A DNA stretch of 64,000 nucleotides from Bdellovibrio sp. (GTDB lineage: Bacteria > Bdellovibrionota > Bacteriovoracia > Bacteriovoracales > Bacteriovoracaceae), in the NCBI GenBank assembly GCA_016187935.1, contig JACPIU010000038.1:62001-126000 (forward strand), given 5' to 3'. This document shows positions 17,384-24,650 of this stretch, piece after piece (positions within the stretch are counted from its first letter, which is position 1; each line of letters begins with the position of its first letter). Position numbers and translations under genes: made by a program. The notes under the pieces are model-generated. The model had not been told where the DNA came from and made no database searches. It saw nothing but the letters and a program-made list of their open reading frames with translations.

Positions 17384-18714
17384 AATTTTCTCTTTATTTT
17401 CTTTTTAAGACGGTTAAGTTCTTTAATTTGTTTTTTAGTCAGTTCGGCGGCCTGTTTGCTTTCGATCTCGGTGATCAGATCATCGGCCGATTTATATTCT
17501 TTATTGAGATAACGGGCCTTGACCAACAGAATGCCCCCCTTAACATCAAGGCCAACACCAGGATAGGTAATCAACATTCGACTTAAGATCTGGATAGCAC
17601 TCTTGACACTGTCCTTACTTCTCATGCGTTGTCCGAACGAAAGATAGAACTGGCCTTTTTTGAACATTTTCTCTGCCGCCTGAACTCGACAGGCCAGCAA
17701 TCTGACAGGTATCAATTTCTGTATCTCTTCGTCCATCCCTTCGGCGGGGAGCAGTTCAAGAATCTCGTAAGCCGAAACGCAGATACGTGTTTGAAGATCA
17801 TCATAATCGGCCTTTTTCGCAAGGTTGGTGAAGGCGAATTCTCCAATATCGATCAGGGGTTTCACAAATGGCCCCTTGGCCTCGATCACGCTCTTTAAAT
17901 ATTTGATGTTCTCTTCCATCTCTTTATCGTCAATATAAAGAGAGATGAATTCGGAAATCAAACGTAATGATTTAATGTCGGCCATGCCGGCCTTTAAACG
18001 TCTCTTGAGTTCATCAAAAGTTTTCTTTACCCACTCCGCCACATTGGGATCAGAATTAGGATTTTCCGACTCTTTTTTCAGAGCATCTTGTGCATCCATT
18101 TCGATTAATGCTTCAGAGATGGCAACTTTGATCTGAGGGACAGTTTCTGTCGCGAACATAAGAATCAAACTCTCTGCCGCCGCAACATAATGCCTTTTAC
18201 CTAAAGTCTTAACGGCCATAAAACGCAAGTTTGGATTTGGGTGGGGAAGAAGAGTTTGAATTCCAGTATTGGCGACTTCATCAGTCTTCTTATACTCCTC
18301 TTCGTTGGGCAACCCAGGTTCATAGTAAAATCCGCCTAAGGCGCTCACGCAGAGAAAGCGATATTTCAAATTATAGTTGGTACTGGTGACAGCTTCGGCA
18401 AAATGCTTAAGCACGATCAGGGACTGCGACACATTCAATAATTGAAAATAAACACTTTGAAGTGACTGTTCAGTCTCAACAACAGAGTAGGCAATAATTT
18501 TTTGGATGCTTGCGAGATCGAGAACTTTAGGTGTCTTCTTGGCATATTCGAGCAGTTCTTTAAGAGCGGTGCTGCGAGCATCGATGGTGCTGGTCTGGTC
18601 AAAGGAGCGACGGATCGTATCTTCCAAAGCTGAATCCTGCGCTCGTGCCACAAAAATATTCGTGGTTAGTAATGATAAAAATAAAACTACGATAATGGTT
18701 AGTTTGTATTTCAC
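17380..18714 (-). CDS. Secreted helical-repeat (HEAT-like) protein, first gene of the Omp85 unit
   Basis: I do not recognise a named family. The 444-residue product has a signal peptide (MKYKLTIIVVLFLSLLTTNIFVARA) and then an all-alpha sequence with HEAT-like repeats. One example is the segment HPNPNLRFMAVKTLGKRHYVAAAESLI, followed by IKVAISEALIEMDAQDAL. The C-terminus has TPR-like spacing and a Lys-rich end. The GTG at 18714 is chosen because ACAGGAG lies eight bases upstream and it gives a clean signal peptide; the upstream in-frame ATG does not. It overlaps the Omp85 gene by four bases and may be a periplasmic scaffold for it, which is inference. Confidence 0.72.
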   Translation of the reverse strand: MKYKLTIIVVLFLSLLTTNIFVARAQDSALEDTIRRSFDQTSTIDARSTALKELLEYAKKTPKVLDLASIQKIIAYSVVETEQSLQSVYFQLLNVSQSLIVLKHFAEAVTSTNYNLKYRFLCVSALGGFYYEPGLPNEEEYKKTDEVANTGIQTLLPHPNPNLRFMAVKTLGKRHYVAAAESLILMFATETVPQIKVAISEALIEMDAQDALKKESENPNSDPNVAEWVKKTFDELKRRLKAGMADIKSLRLISEFISLYIDDKEMEENIKYLKSVIEAKGPFVKPLIDIGEFAFTNLAKKADYDDLQTRICVSAYEILELLPAEGMDEEIQKLIPVRLLACRVQAAEKMFKKGQFYLSFGQRMRSKDSVKSAIQILSRMLITYPGVGLDVKGGILLVKARYLNKEYKSADDLITEIESKQAAELTKKQIKELNRLKKKIKRKL

Positions 18715-19055
18715 TTCCAAGACTCCTGTGACATCAAAAACATTCAAAGAGCAAGCTAGCATAATCGAACTATTACTCGGACTTCAGATGCGCTGGCCTG
18801 TATTTTTTTCACGAAAATGCTTTCCATGGTCAATAACTTGTTGAAATCTGCTTTTTTATTTCTAAATCTACACAAAACAGTGCAGACATCTTGTAATTAA
18901 GGCCTTATAAGATCGCCGCTGCGTAACATTTACATCAGATTTTGGTAACGGTTACGTCACGTTTGAAAGGAATTTTAGTCAGTTTAATAATTGTAAGTAT
19001 CTGTTTTCTGGAGAATATTGAGAGAGCAGGTCATTTAACTTAAAGGAGAATGCGT
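18715..19055. other. Divergent promoter region between the Omp85 unit and an outer-membrane protein gene
   Basis: No gene is supported. The plus-strand side has a good sigma-70 promoter. The minus-strand side has only a weak -10 candidate (TATGCT) in the first 60 bases, and I could not place a convincing -35 for the Omp85 operon. Confidence 0.5.
18963..18991 (+). promoter_or_regulatory. Sigma-70 promoter of the outer-membrane protein gene
   Basis: TTGAAA and AATAAT are separated by exactly 17 bases, predicting a start near 18998 and a leader of about 58 bases ahead of the ATG at 19056. Confidence 0.65.
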
Positions 19056-20081
19056 ATGCAAAAGAAACTGTGGGCCTTGATCATCGGCCTTATGATGATC
19101 GCTCCTGTGGCCATGGCCGCAGAAGAAGACACATCCCTTGGAGACGCTTTTGACGTATCCATGGTGACAAGATGGGATAATTATTTCAAACCAGACGGTA
19201 ATGGGGATTATCGCTTTAACTCTAGACTTAGATCTTCTTCACTTACCTTAACTGCAAACATCTCTAAAAATATTAAGGCCGTATTGCAGATGAAACTCGA
19301 CCAATTTATCATTAAAAATGGCTCTCCTACAGCGCAAACTTTTGACCTCGAAGGATTCATTAAGCAAGCTTATGTGGAAATTGCCAATATCGGCGGACAG
19401 CCAGTCGCCATCATCATCGGTAAACAATTGATACACGCTGACTTGTTCTATGGAAAACCCATGCTCCGTAATCAAGATGATCCATTGCATCCTGTTCGCG
19501 ACATGAATGAGGTTTTCGGATTTGCCGTACGTCTTGATTATGAACTCATCGGCAAAATCGAAGCCGCTGTTTTCGAAAACATGGACGCCAAAGGCGATCT
19601 TGATCTTGGAACTATCGGTTCAGTTTCAGTTCGTTGGTCACGTGAAGTTTATGAGAACTTAACTGTCGGCGCTGGTTACACTCATTTAGGTGATGATGCT
19701 AACCCAGATGCAGACACAGTTGACGTAAGTGCCGTTTATAAATTGGGTGATCATACTTTTTATGCAGAAGGTATGTATTTCCACAATAACCCTAAATATC
19801 CAAATGCTGACTTCACAGTGGCCGCTGGTTACACCTACAAATTCATCAAGTGGGGCGAAGTAACTGCTCAAATGACCTACATACATAACTACTTGTTCCA
19901 AGTCGCTGCTGGTATGAACTTCAAAGTTAACGATAGCTTAACAATCGGGCCGGACATTCGCTGGAACGTGTACGACACCAGTTTAAAAAATGACTGGGAA
20001 TTTGGTGTTAGAACTCAAGTAAAATTGGCAAGCAAGAAACCTAAGAAAAAAGTGACTCTTTTTGGCAAGAAGCCAGAATAG
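19056..20081 (+). CDS. Outer-membrane beta-barrel protein (porin-like), unknown substrate
   Basis: The 341-residue protein has a signal peptide (MQKKLWALIIGLMMIAPVAMAA) and then amphipathic strands throughout, such as TAQMTYIHNYLFQVAAGMNF and FGVRTQVKLA. This points to an outer-membrane barrel or porin. It lacks a terminal Phe and instead ends in a Lys-rich tail (KKPKKKVTLFGKKPE). The ATG at 19056 is preferred over 19050 because AAAGGAG sits seven bases before it. It is a single-gene unit with its own promoter and a strong terminator, which suggests high expression. It is not clearly related to the two paired porins. Confidence 0.72.
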   Translation: MQKKLWALIIGLMMIAPVAMAAEEDTSLGDAFDVSMVTRWDNYFKPDGNGDYRFNSRLRSSSLTLTANISKNIKAVLQMKLDQFIIKNGSPTAQTFDLEGFIKQAYVEIANIGGQPVAIIIGKQLIHADLFYGKPMLRNQDDPLHPVRDMNEVFGFAVRLDYELIGKIEAAVFENMDAKGDLDLGTIGSVSVRWSREVYENLTVGAGYTHLGDDANPDADTVDVSAVYKLGDHTFYAEGMYFHNNPKYPNADFTVAAGYTYKFIKWGEVTAQMTYIHNYLFQVAAGMNFKVNDSLTIGPDIRWNVYDTSLKNDWEFGVRTQVKLASKKPKKKVTLFGKKPE

Positions 20082-20112
20082 TTCGCTTGCCTTTTAAGTA
20101 TAGTTACTCTCT

Positions 20113-20142
20113 GGCCGGGGTTATTGCCCCGGCCTTTTTTTT
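20113..20142 (+). terminator. Strong intrinsic terminator
   Basis: A perfect eight-base GC stem (GGCCGGGG with CCCCGGCC) and a six-base loop are followed by eight Ts, directly behind the outer-membrane protein gene. Confidence 0.93.
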
Positions 20143-20173
20143 GCCCAATTCTGTTCAGGCCACAGTTCGATGC

Positions 20174-21220
20174 TTAGAATTTATAAGAGAAAGTGATACG
20201 GACGATCTCGTCGGCCTTTGGCCTTACTGTGGTCACAGTTGATTTTTGTTCACTATAAGTCACACGCTCAATGTTTGGGATAATGTGAAAGTTCTCGCAA
20301 CTTTTGTAATCGGCCCCAAGAATCAGCAAATTATATTCCGTGGCATTGGCGCTCGTGCTGAGATAATAAAGGTTCGCAGTATTCACAGAGGCATCGGTGT
20401 AGGCCTCAACCATGTCGTAACGTGCAAGCGCTGACCATGTTTCAGTGAGCGTTTTAGCAGCATGGGCCGAAATAACTCTTCTCTTGATGTCAACACTGGC
20501 AACACCACCTGACTGAGTTTCAAGTTTGTAAGCAGCGTATTGGACACCAGTACTCAAACCTTCCATCTGATAGGCAATATAAAGCTGGTTTACAGTTGCA
20601 CCGGTCTGACTCTTAAACGAGTCTTTTTTATCAGAATAAAGCTCAATTAGAAGACCTGAGACAGGGGAAAATCCAAGCGAAGCATAAAATTGTTTGTATT
20701 TATCCGTTTCTTGGCCTGTCTTGGCACCGTTGCCGTAGAGAACATGATACATCAACATTTTATCCATGAATGACCCTTTTAAAGAAACACCGCCATCGAC
20801 AGCACCACCCCACCCTAAAAGATCCACAGGAGTTTTCTCGACGTCACGATAAATCCAATAGGTCTCAACGGTACTCCAAGTAGGAGTCCCCACCATACCG
20901 ATAGAAGCGGCATGACTTCCAAACTTTCGAGTGACGTTGGCCTGTTTTATGTAAGGAGAACTGTTTGCGGCAGGCGCGGTTGGTGATGCCTGATTGGCCT
21001 CTAATTGCAGTTTCGCGTCATGTTTTTCATCCAAGGAGCTATCCAAAGTTACATAAATTCGCCTAAGGGCCAGACCATGCAGACCGTTATTGGCGGCCGT
21101 GTCGGTGTGTTTATTCCAGTAGTAATCGCCGAAAAATAAAGTCGATACTTTCATTTCTGCGGAAAAACTTCTGGAAGAGAACAAGACAAGTAAAACTAAA
21201 ACTGATTTTTTATTCAACAT
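20174..21220 (-). CDS. Outer-membrane porin, copy 2
   Basis: This 348-residue protein is a close relative of the porin at 11793-12851: the same mature start (AEMKVSTLFFGDYYW), the same KQANVTRKFG and YRDVEKTP segments and the same terminal RITFSYKF. The signal peptide (MLNKKSVLVLLVLFSSRSFSA) differs, so the copies diverged most there. The ATG at 21220 has AGGAGA upstream; the earlier TTG has none. It lies only about 78 bases behind hypE on the same strand and may be read through from the hydrogenase maturation operon. The shared ancestry with copy 1 is visible; a shared substrate is inferred only. Confidence 0.8.
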   Translation of the reverse strand: MLNKKSVLVLLVLFSSRSFSAEMKVSTLFFGDYYWNKHTDTAANNGLHGLALRRIYVTLDSSLDEKHDAKLQLEANQASPTAPAANSSPYIKQANVTRKFGSHAASIGMVGTPTWSTVETYWIYRDVEKTPVDLLGWGGAVDGGVSLKGSFMDKMLMYHVLYGNGAKTGQETDKYKQFYASLGFSPVSGLLIELYSDKKDSFKSQTGATVNQLYIAYQMEGLSTGVQYAAYKLETQSGGVASVDIKRRVISAHAAKTLTETWSALARYDMVEAYTDASVNTANLYYLSTSANATEYNLLILGADYKSCENFHIIPNIERVTYSEQKSTVTTVRPKADEIVRITFSYKF

Positions 21221-21274
21221 ACAAATCTCCTGCAAATATCGACCTCAAAAATCATTCCAATCTGCCCACCACAC

Positions 21275-21288
21275 TTAGGACGTCCTAA
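21275..21288. promoter_or_regulatory. Perfect 14-bp palindrome between hypE and porin copy 2
   Basis: TTAGGACGTCCTAA reads the same on both strands. It sits about 55 bases upstream of the porin start codon, a position suited to an operator of a dimeric regulator. It has no loop, so it is a poor terminator. Confidence 0.4.
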
Positions 21289-21298
21289 AGAAAACTCA

Positions 21299-22312
21299 CT
21301 AACAAATGCGCGGAAGGGAATCACCCTCTTGCCACATCAATAATCGTTCGCCCCCATATAAAGTTTGCAACTCAACCTGGCCTGAGCGAGAAGTGACTTC
21401 TCCAATCACATTGGCCTCTTTTCCCAAAGGATGGTTTCTTAAAAATTGCAACACGGATTGGACCTCTGAGGCGTTACAAAAAATAATCATCTTGCCTTCA
21501 TTGGCCAAGGTCAGCGGATCAAGGCCCAAAATGTCACACAGACCATGAACAGGAGGAGATATCGCAATATTCTCTTCCAACAGATGAAAGCCTATGGAGT
21601 TGTCACGGGACTCATGAATCAGTTCATGCAAACATCCGATGAGGCCGCCACGAGTAGGATCACGCATGCATGTGATACTCGGAAAAACTTCCAATAGAGG
21701 TAAAATCAATGGTTGCAAATTGGCGCAATCACTTCTTAGGTCTCCCTCGAAAGCTAAATCTTTGCGCGCGGCGAGCACAGTGGCACCGTGATTTCCCAAT
21801 GGACCGGTGAGAATGATTTTTTGTCCGGAGTGCAAACGACGAGGATGGGGAGCACTTTTGTTTTCCAATTGACCAAGAGCAGTGACTGAAATAAAAATCT
21901 GGTCGCCTTTATTTTTTTCCACCACCTTAGTGTCACCGGCAACGATATTGACTCCCGCCTCCCGTGCCCCTTCACCCATACTGCTTACAACTTTTTTCAA
22001 AGTGGCAATCTCAAGCCCTTCTTCCAAAATAAAGGAGACAGAGAGATAGAGGGCCCGTGCTCCCATAGCGGTCAAATCATTGAGCGGGCCGCAAATCGCA
22101 AGCTTACCCAAATCTCCCCCTGGAAAAAATAGAGGACGCACAACAAAGGCATCGGTCGCCATGACTTGAGGATAAGTTGAGGGCGCAAGCACCACGCCGT
22201 CCGCACCTTGCTCTAGCAAGGGATTACGAAAGGCCTTAAAAAATACCTCGCGGATAAGCTCATGACTTTTCTTGGCACCACTGCCATGAAAAAGTTCAAT
22301 AGTTTCGTTCAT
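21299..22312 (-). CDS. hypE: Hydrogenase maturation protein HypE
   Basis: HypE receives the carbamoyl group from HypF on its C-terminal Cys and dehydrates it to a thiocyanate, the source of the CN ligands of the [NiFe] site. The 337-residue protein ends in LPRIC with the essential Cys as last residue. The N-terminus has the HGSGAKKSHELI segment and the metal-binding DAFVVRPLFFPGGDLGKLA, followed by CGPLNDL. DPTRGGLI, also conserved, is present. The start overlaps the hypD stop by four bases, and it is the last hyp gene of the unit. Confidence 0.96.
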   Translation of the reverse strand: MNETIELFHGSGAKKSHELIREVFFKAFRNPLLEQGADGVVLAPSTYPQVMATDAFVVRPLFFPGGDLGKLAICGPLNDLTAMGARALYLSVSFILEEGLEIATLKKVVSSMGEGAREAGVNIVAGDTKVVEKNKGDQIFISVTALGQLENKSAPHPRRLHSGQKIILTGPLGNHGATVLAARKDLAFEGDLRSDCANLQPLILPLLEVFPSITCMRDPTRGGLIGCLHELIHESRDNSIGFHLLEENIAISPPVHGLCDILGLDPLTLANEGKMIIFCNASEVQSVLQFLRNHPLGKEANVIGEVTSRSGQVELQTLYGGERLLMWQEGDSLPRIC

Positions 22313-23433
22313 ACAAAATCCTTTTCATTTTTTTGCCCATATCCATAATAAGCAGCACAACTCCCCTCACCCGAAACCATACAGGCCCCCATGGGATTAT
22401 CCGGGCGGCAGACTTTGGCAAACAAGACGCAGTCCCAAGGTCTCTTTTGCCCCTTAAGTATTTTAGAGCAGAGACATTTGGGATGGTCATCTACTTTGCT
22501 TAAACTCAAAGGAAAATGTCTTTCCAAATCATAAACCGCATACTCTTGTGAGAGCATGAGCGCGCTCTTTGGAATCTCCCCCAAACCACGCCAGCTAAAA
22601 TGCGATCGCATAGAAAAAACTTCTTCGACTGCACTCTGTGCCGCCAGGTTGCCATGGTCCCTAACCGAGCGTGGATAGGTATTGGCGACTTGATAAGTTT
22701 TATCATGGCATTGCTGAACTAAATTCTCGAGCCCACGCAAGAGATCGAGAGGAAAGAAGCCTGAAATGGCAACTGGGATTTTAAAATCGGAAGCAACCCT
22801 CTGAAAGGAATGGGGACCGATAATGGTACAAACATGGCCGGGACCAATAATACCATCTAACGAAATGGGATCGCGATCATCGCTCAACAACGCCGACGCT
22901 GCGGGCGGAGTGAGAACATGGTTACAATAAACTAAAATATTTGAAAGCTTGAGCGCCCGCGCCTTTTGAAGAAGCAAAGCACTGGCAGGAGTTGTCGTTT
23001 CAAAGCCTATGGCAAAAAAGACATGGATCTTATCTGTTTCAACTTTGGCATGCTCCAAAATTTCCAAAGGATCGTAGAGCATTCGAATGGCCAGGCCGCG
23101 GCCCCTGGCCTTTAAAAGATTGTCGCGATTCTCGCCAGGAACGCGCATAAGGTCCCCATAGCTATAGAGGATGAGGTGGGGTTCTTGTTCTATTAATCGA
23201 AGAATGGCGGTGATTCTTTCGGCCGGAAGGACACAGACAGGGCAACCGGGGCCGTGAATCAATTCTATATTCCGGGGTAAGAGAGAAGTAAGGCCATAAC
23301 GAAAGAAAGCATGGGTATGGCCACCGCAGAATTCCATGAAACGATAGTGTCTTTTGGGTTCAAGTTGTTCTTGTATTTCGGCCAATTTTCGCATGACAGG
23401 TTCTTTGGCGTGATACTCTGAATCAAATTTCAT
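22309..23433 (-). CDS. hypD: Hydrogenase maturation protein HypD
   Basis: HypD is the iron-sulfur scaffold that, together with HypC, assembles the Fe(CN)2CO unit. The 374-residue sequence has the conserved EFCGGHTHAFFRYGL and HGPGCPVCVLP motifs, FFAIGFETTTPA, and the C-terminal cysteines around CLCSKILKGQKRPWDCVLFA and CMVSGEGSCAAYY that bind the [4Fe-4S] cluster. Length is standard. It overlaps hypC and hypE by four bases on each side. Confidence 0.96.
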   Translation of the reverse strand: MKFDSEYHAKEPVMRKLAEIQEQLEPKRHYRFMEFCGGHTHAFFRYGLTSLLPRNIELIHGPGCPVCVLPAERITAILRLIEQEPHLILYSYGDLMRVPGENRDNLLKARGRGLAIRMLYDPLEILEHAKVETDKIHVFFAIGFETTTPASALLLQKARALKLSNILVYCNHVLTPPAASALLSDDRDPISLDGIIGPGHVCTIIGPHSFQRVASDFKIPVAISGFFPLDLLRGLENLVQQCHDKTYQVANTYPRSVRDHGNLAAQSAVEEVFSMRSHFSWRGLGEIPKSALMLSQEYAVYDLERHFPLSLSKVDDHPKCLCSKILKGQKRPWDCVLFAKVCRPDNPMGACMVSGEGSCAAYYGYGQKNEKDFV

Positions 23434-23639
23434 GCCTTCTCCCAGGTTTTAAGATAGTCTTCCACTTCACTCTCTTCTAAAACTGAGATGGCCAATCCGG
23501 CATGCACCAGAACATATTGGTTTTCTCGCGCCTCAGGGACAAAATCCAATGCAATGGATTTTTGAATTCCCTTGAGATCGATGATGGCCTTGTTATCAGA
23601 GCAGATTTTTATTATTTTTGCCGGGACACACAAGCACAT
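23430..23639 (-). CDS. hypC: Hydrogenase maturation chaperone HypC
   Basis: HypC carries the Fe(CN)2CO unit from HypD to the large subunit precursor. The 69-residue protein begins MCLCVPAKI with the functional Cys at position 2, and has the family end HAGLAISVLEESE. The ATG at 23639 directly after the hypB stop is the true start; a longer in-frame reading would place 49 unrelated residues, overlapping hypB, in front of the essential Cys. The CLC rather than the more usual CLA/CLG at 2-4 is a small deviation. Confidence 0.94.
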   Translation of the reverse strand: MCLCVPAKIIKICSDNKAIIDLKGIQKSIALDFVPEARENQYVLVHAGLAISVLEESEVEDYLKTWEKA

Positions 23640-23640
23640 A

Positions 23641-24312
23641 TTATTTCTCCTTGAGCCAATCAACCCATGCTTCCATTCCCATTCCTGACAAGGCCGAAAG
23701 CATGATGACATGGGCCTTATGATTAATTCTCCTAAGGGATTCCAGCGCCTTCTCACGATTCCAAGAAAGAAAAGGTTCCAGGTCAATCTTTGTGATCAAA
23801 ATTAAATCGACCTGATGAAATAAGGCCGGATATTTAAGAGGCTTGTCTTCACCTTCGGTGATCGAGAGCAAGGCAACTTTATATTGCTCACCCAAATCAA
23901 AGGCCGCGGGACAAACAAGATTGCCCACATTCTCAATCATGAGAAGATCCTCTTCACCGGTAACAAAATTGCCTAATTGCCTGGCAATCATGGCAGCATC
24001 TAGATGACAACCATTCCAGGTATTGATTTGTTGCGCTTTGGCACCGGCGTTTCTTAAGCGGTCAGCATCAATTTCAGTTTGAACATCTCCCACCAAAATG
24101 GACATTTTCCCGAAAGGTTGAATCGCTCGGGTAGTTTTCTCGAGCAGAGTGGTTTTACCTGAACCGGGAGAACTCATCATGTTGATGGTACGAATGCCAT
24201 GGGCCTTAAACCAAAGACGATTTTGTTCCGCCAGGTCACTATTCTTTTTAAAAATATTCCTTTCCATAGACAAAATTTTTGTTTCATGCCGGCCACATTC
24301 ATCACACATCAT
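23641..24312 (-). CDS. hypB: Hydrogenase nickel-incorporation GTPase HypB
   Basis: HypB uses GTP to drive nickel insertion with HypA. The 223-residue protein has the P-loop MSSPGSGKTTL, the VGDVQTEIDADRLRNAG segment and ENVGNLVCPAAFDLGE with the metal-site Cys between subunits. Late in the sequence ALLSITEGEDKPLKYP is typical. The N-terminus has a short CDECG pair but no His-rich nickel-storage stretch, so nickel storage must be elsewhere. It overlaps hypA by four bases. Confidence 0.96.
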   Translation of the reverse strand: MMCDECGRHETKILSMERNIFKKNSDLAEQNRLWFKAHGIRTINMMSSPGSGKTTLLEKTTRAIQPFGKMSILVGDVQTEIDADRLRNAGAKAQQINTWNGCHLDAAMIARQLGNFVTGEEDLLMIENVGNLVCPAAFDLGEQYKVALLSITEGEDKPLKYPALFHQVDLILITKIDLEPFLSWNREKALESLRRINHKAHVIMLSALSGMGMEAWVDWLKEK

Positions 24313-24650
24313 TCGATCTCCATATTCGTGATATTGAATTCTTTACCCTTCCGCACTTCGATTTTTACCTCCTGACATCTTGGGCATAATGGAAATGGGC
24401 CTTCAACTTGTTCTTCCCTTTGACACTGGGGGCAATACACCAAGAGCGGTATTTGATTGATGTGAAGACGACATCGTTCCAAACATGTCCCCAATATTAC
24501 TTCGGGAAAGCAAAACTGCAGCGCCTCGGGAGACACTCCGCTTAGAATGCCTATATCCAAGGTCAAAGCAAGCACTTTTTTTCCCCCCATTTTTTTTAAA
24601 ATATCCGCGGCCTCCTCTACCACACTGACTGCCAAGCTGAATTCATGCAT
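24309..24650 (-). CDS. hypA: Hydrogenase nickel-incorporation protein HypA
   Basis: HypA binds nickel at its N-terminal MHE motif (His2) and zinc at two CxxC pairs, here CPQC and CPRC, and hands nickel to the hydrogenase large subunit with HypB. The 113-residue length is normal. The start overlaps the hypF end by eight bases, consistent with the single hypFABCDE unit. Confidence 0.95.
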   Translation of the reverse strand: MHEFSLAVSVVEEAADILKKMGGKKVLALTLDIGILSGVSPEALQFCFPEVILGTCLERCRLHINQIPLLVYCPQCQREEQVEGPFPLCPRCQEVKIEVRKGKEFNITNMEIE

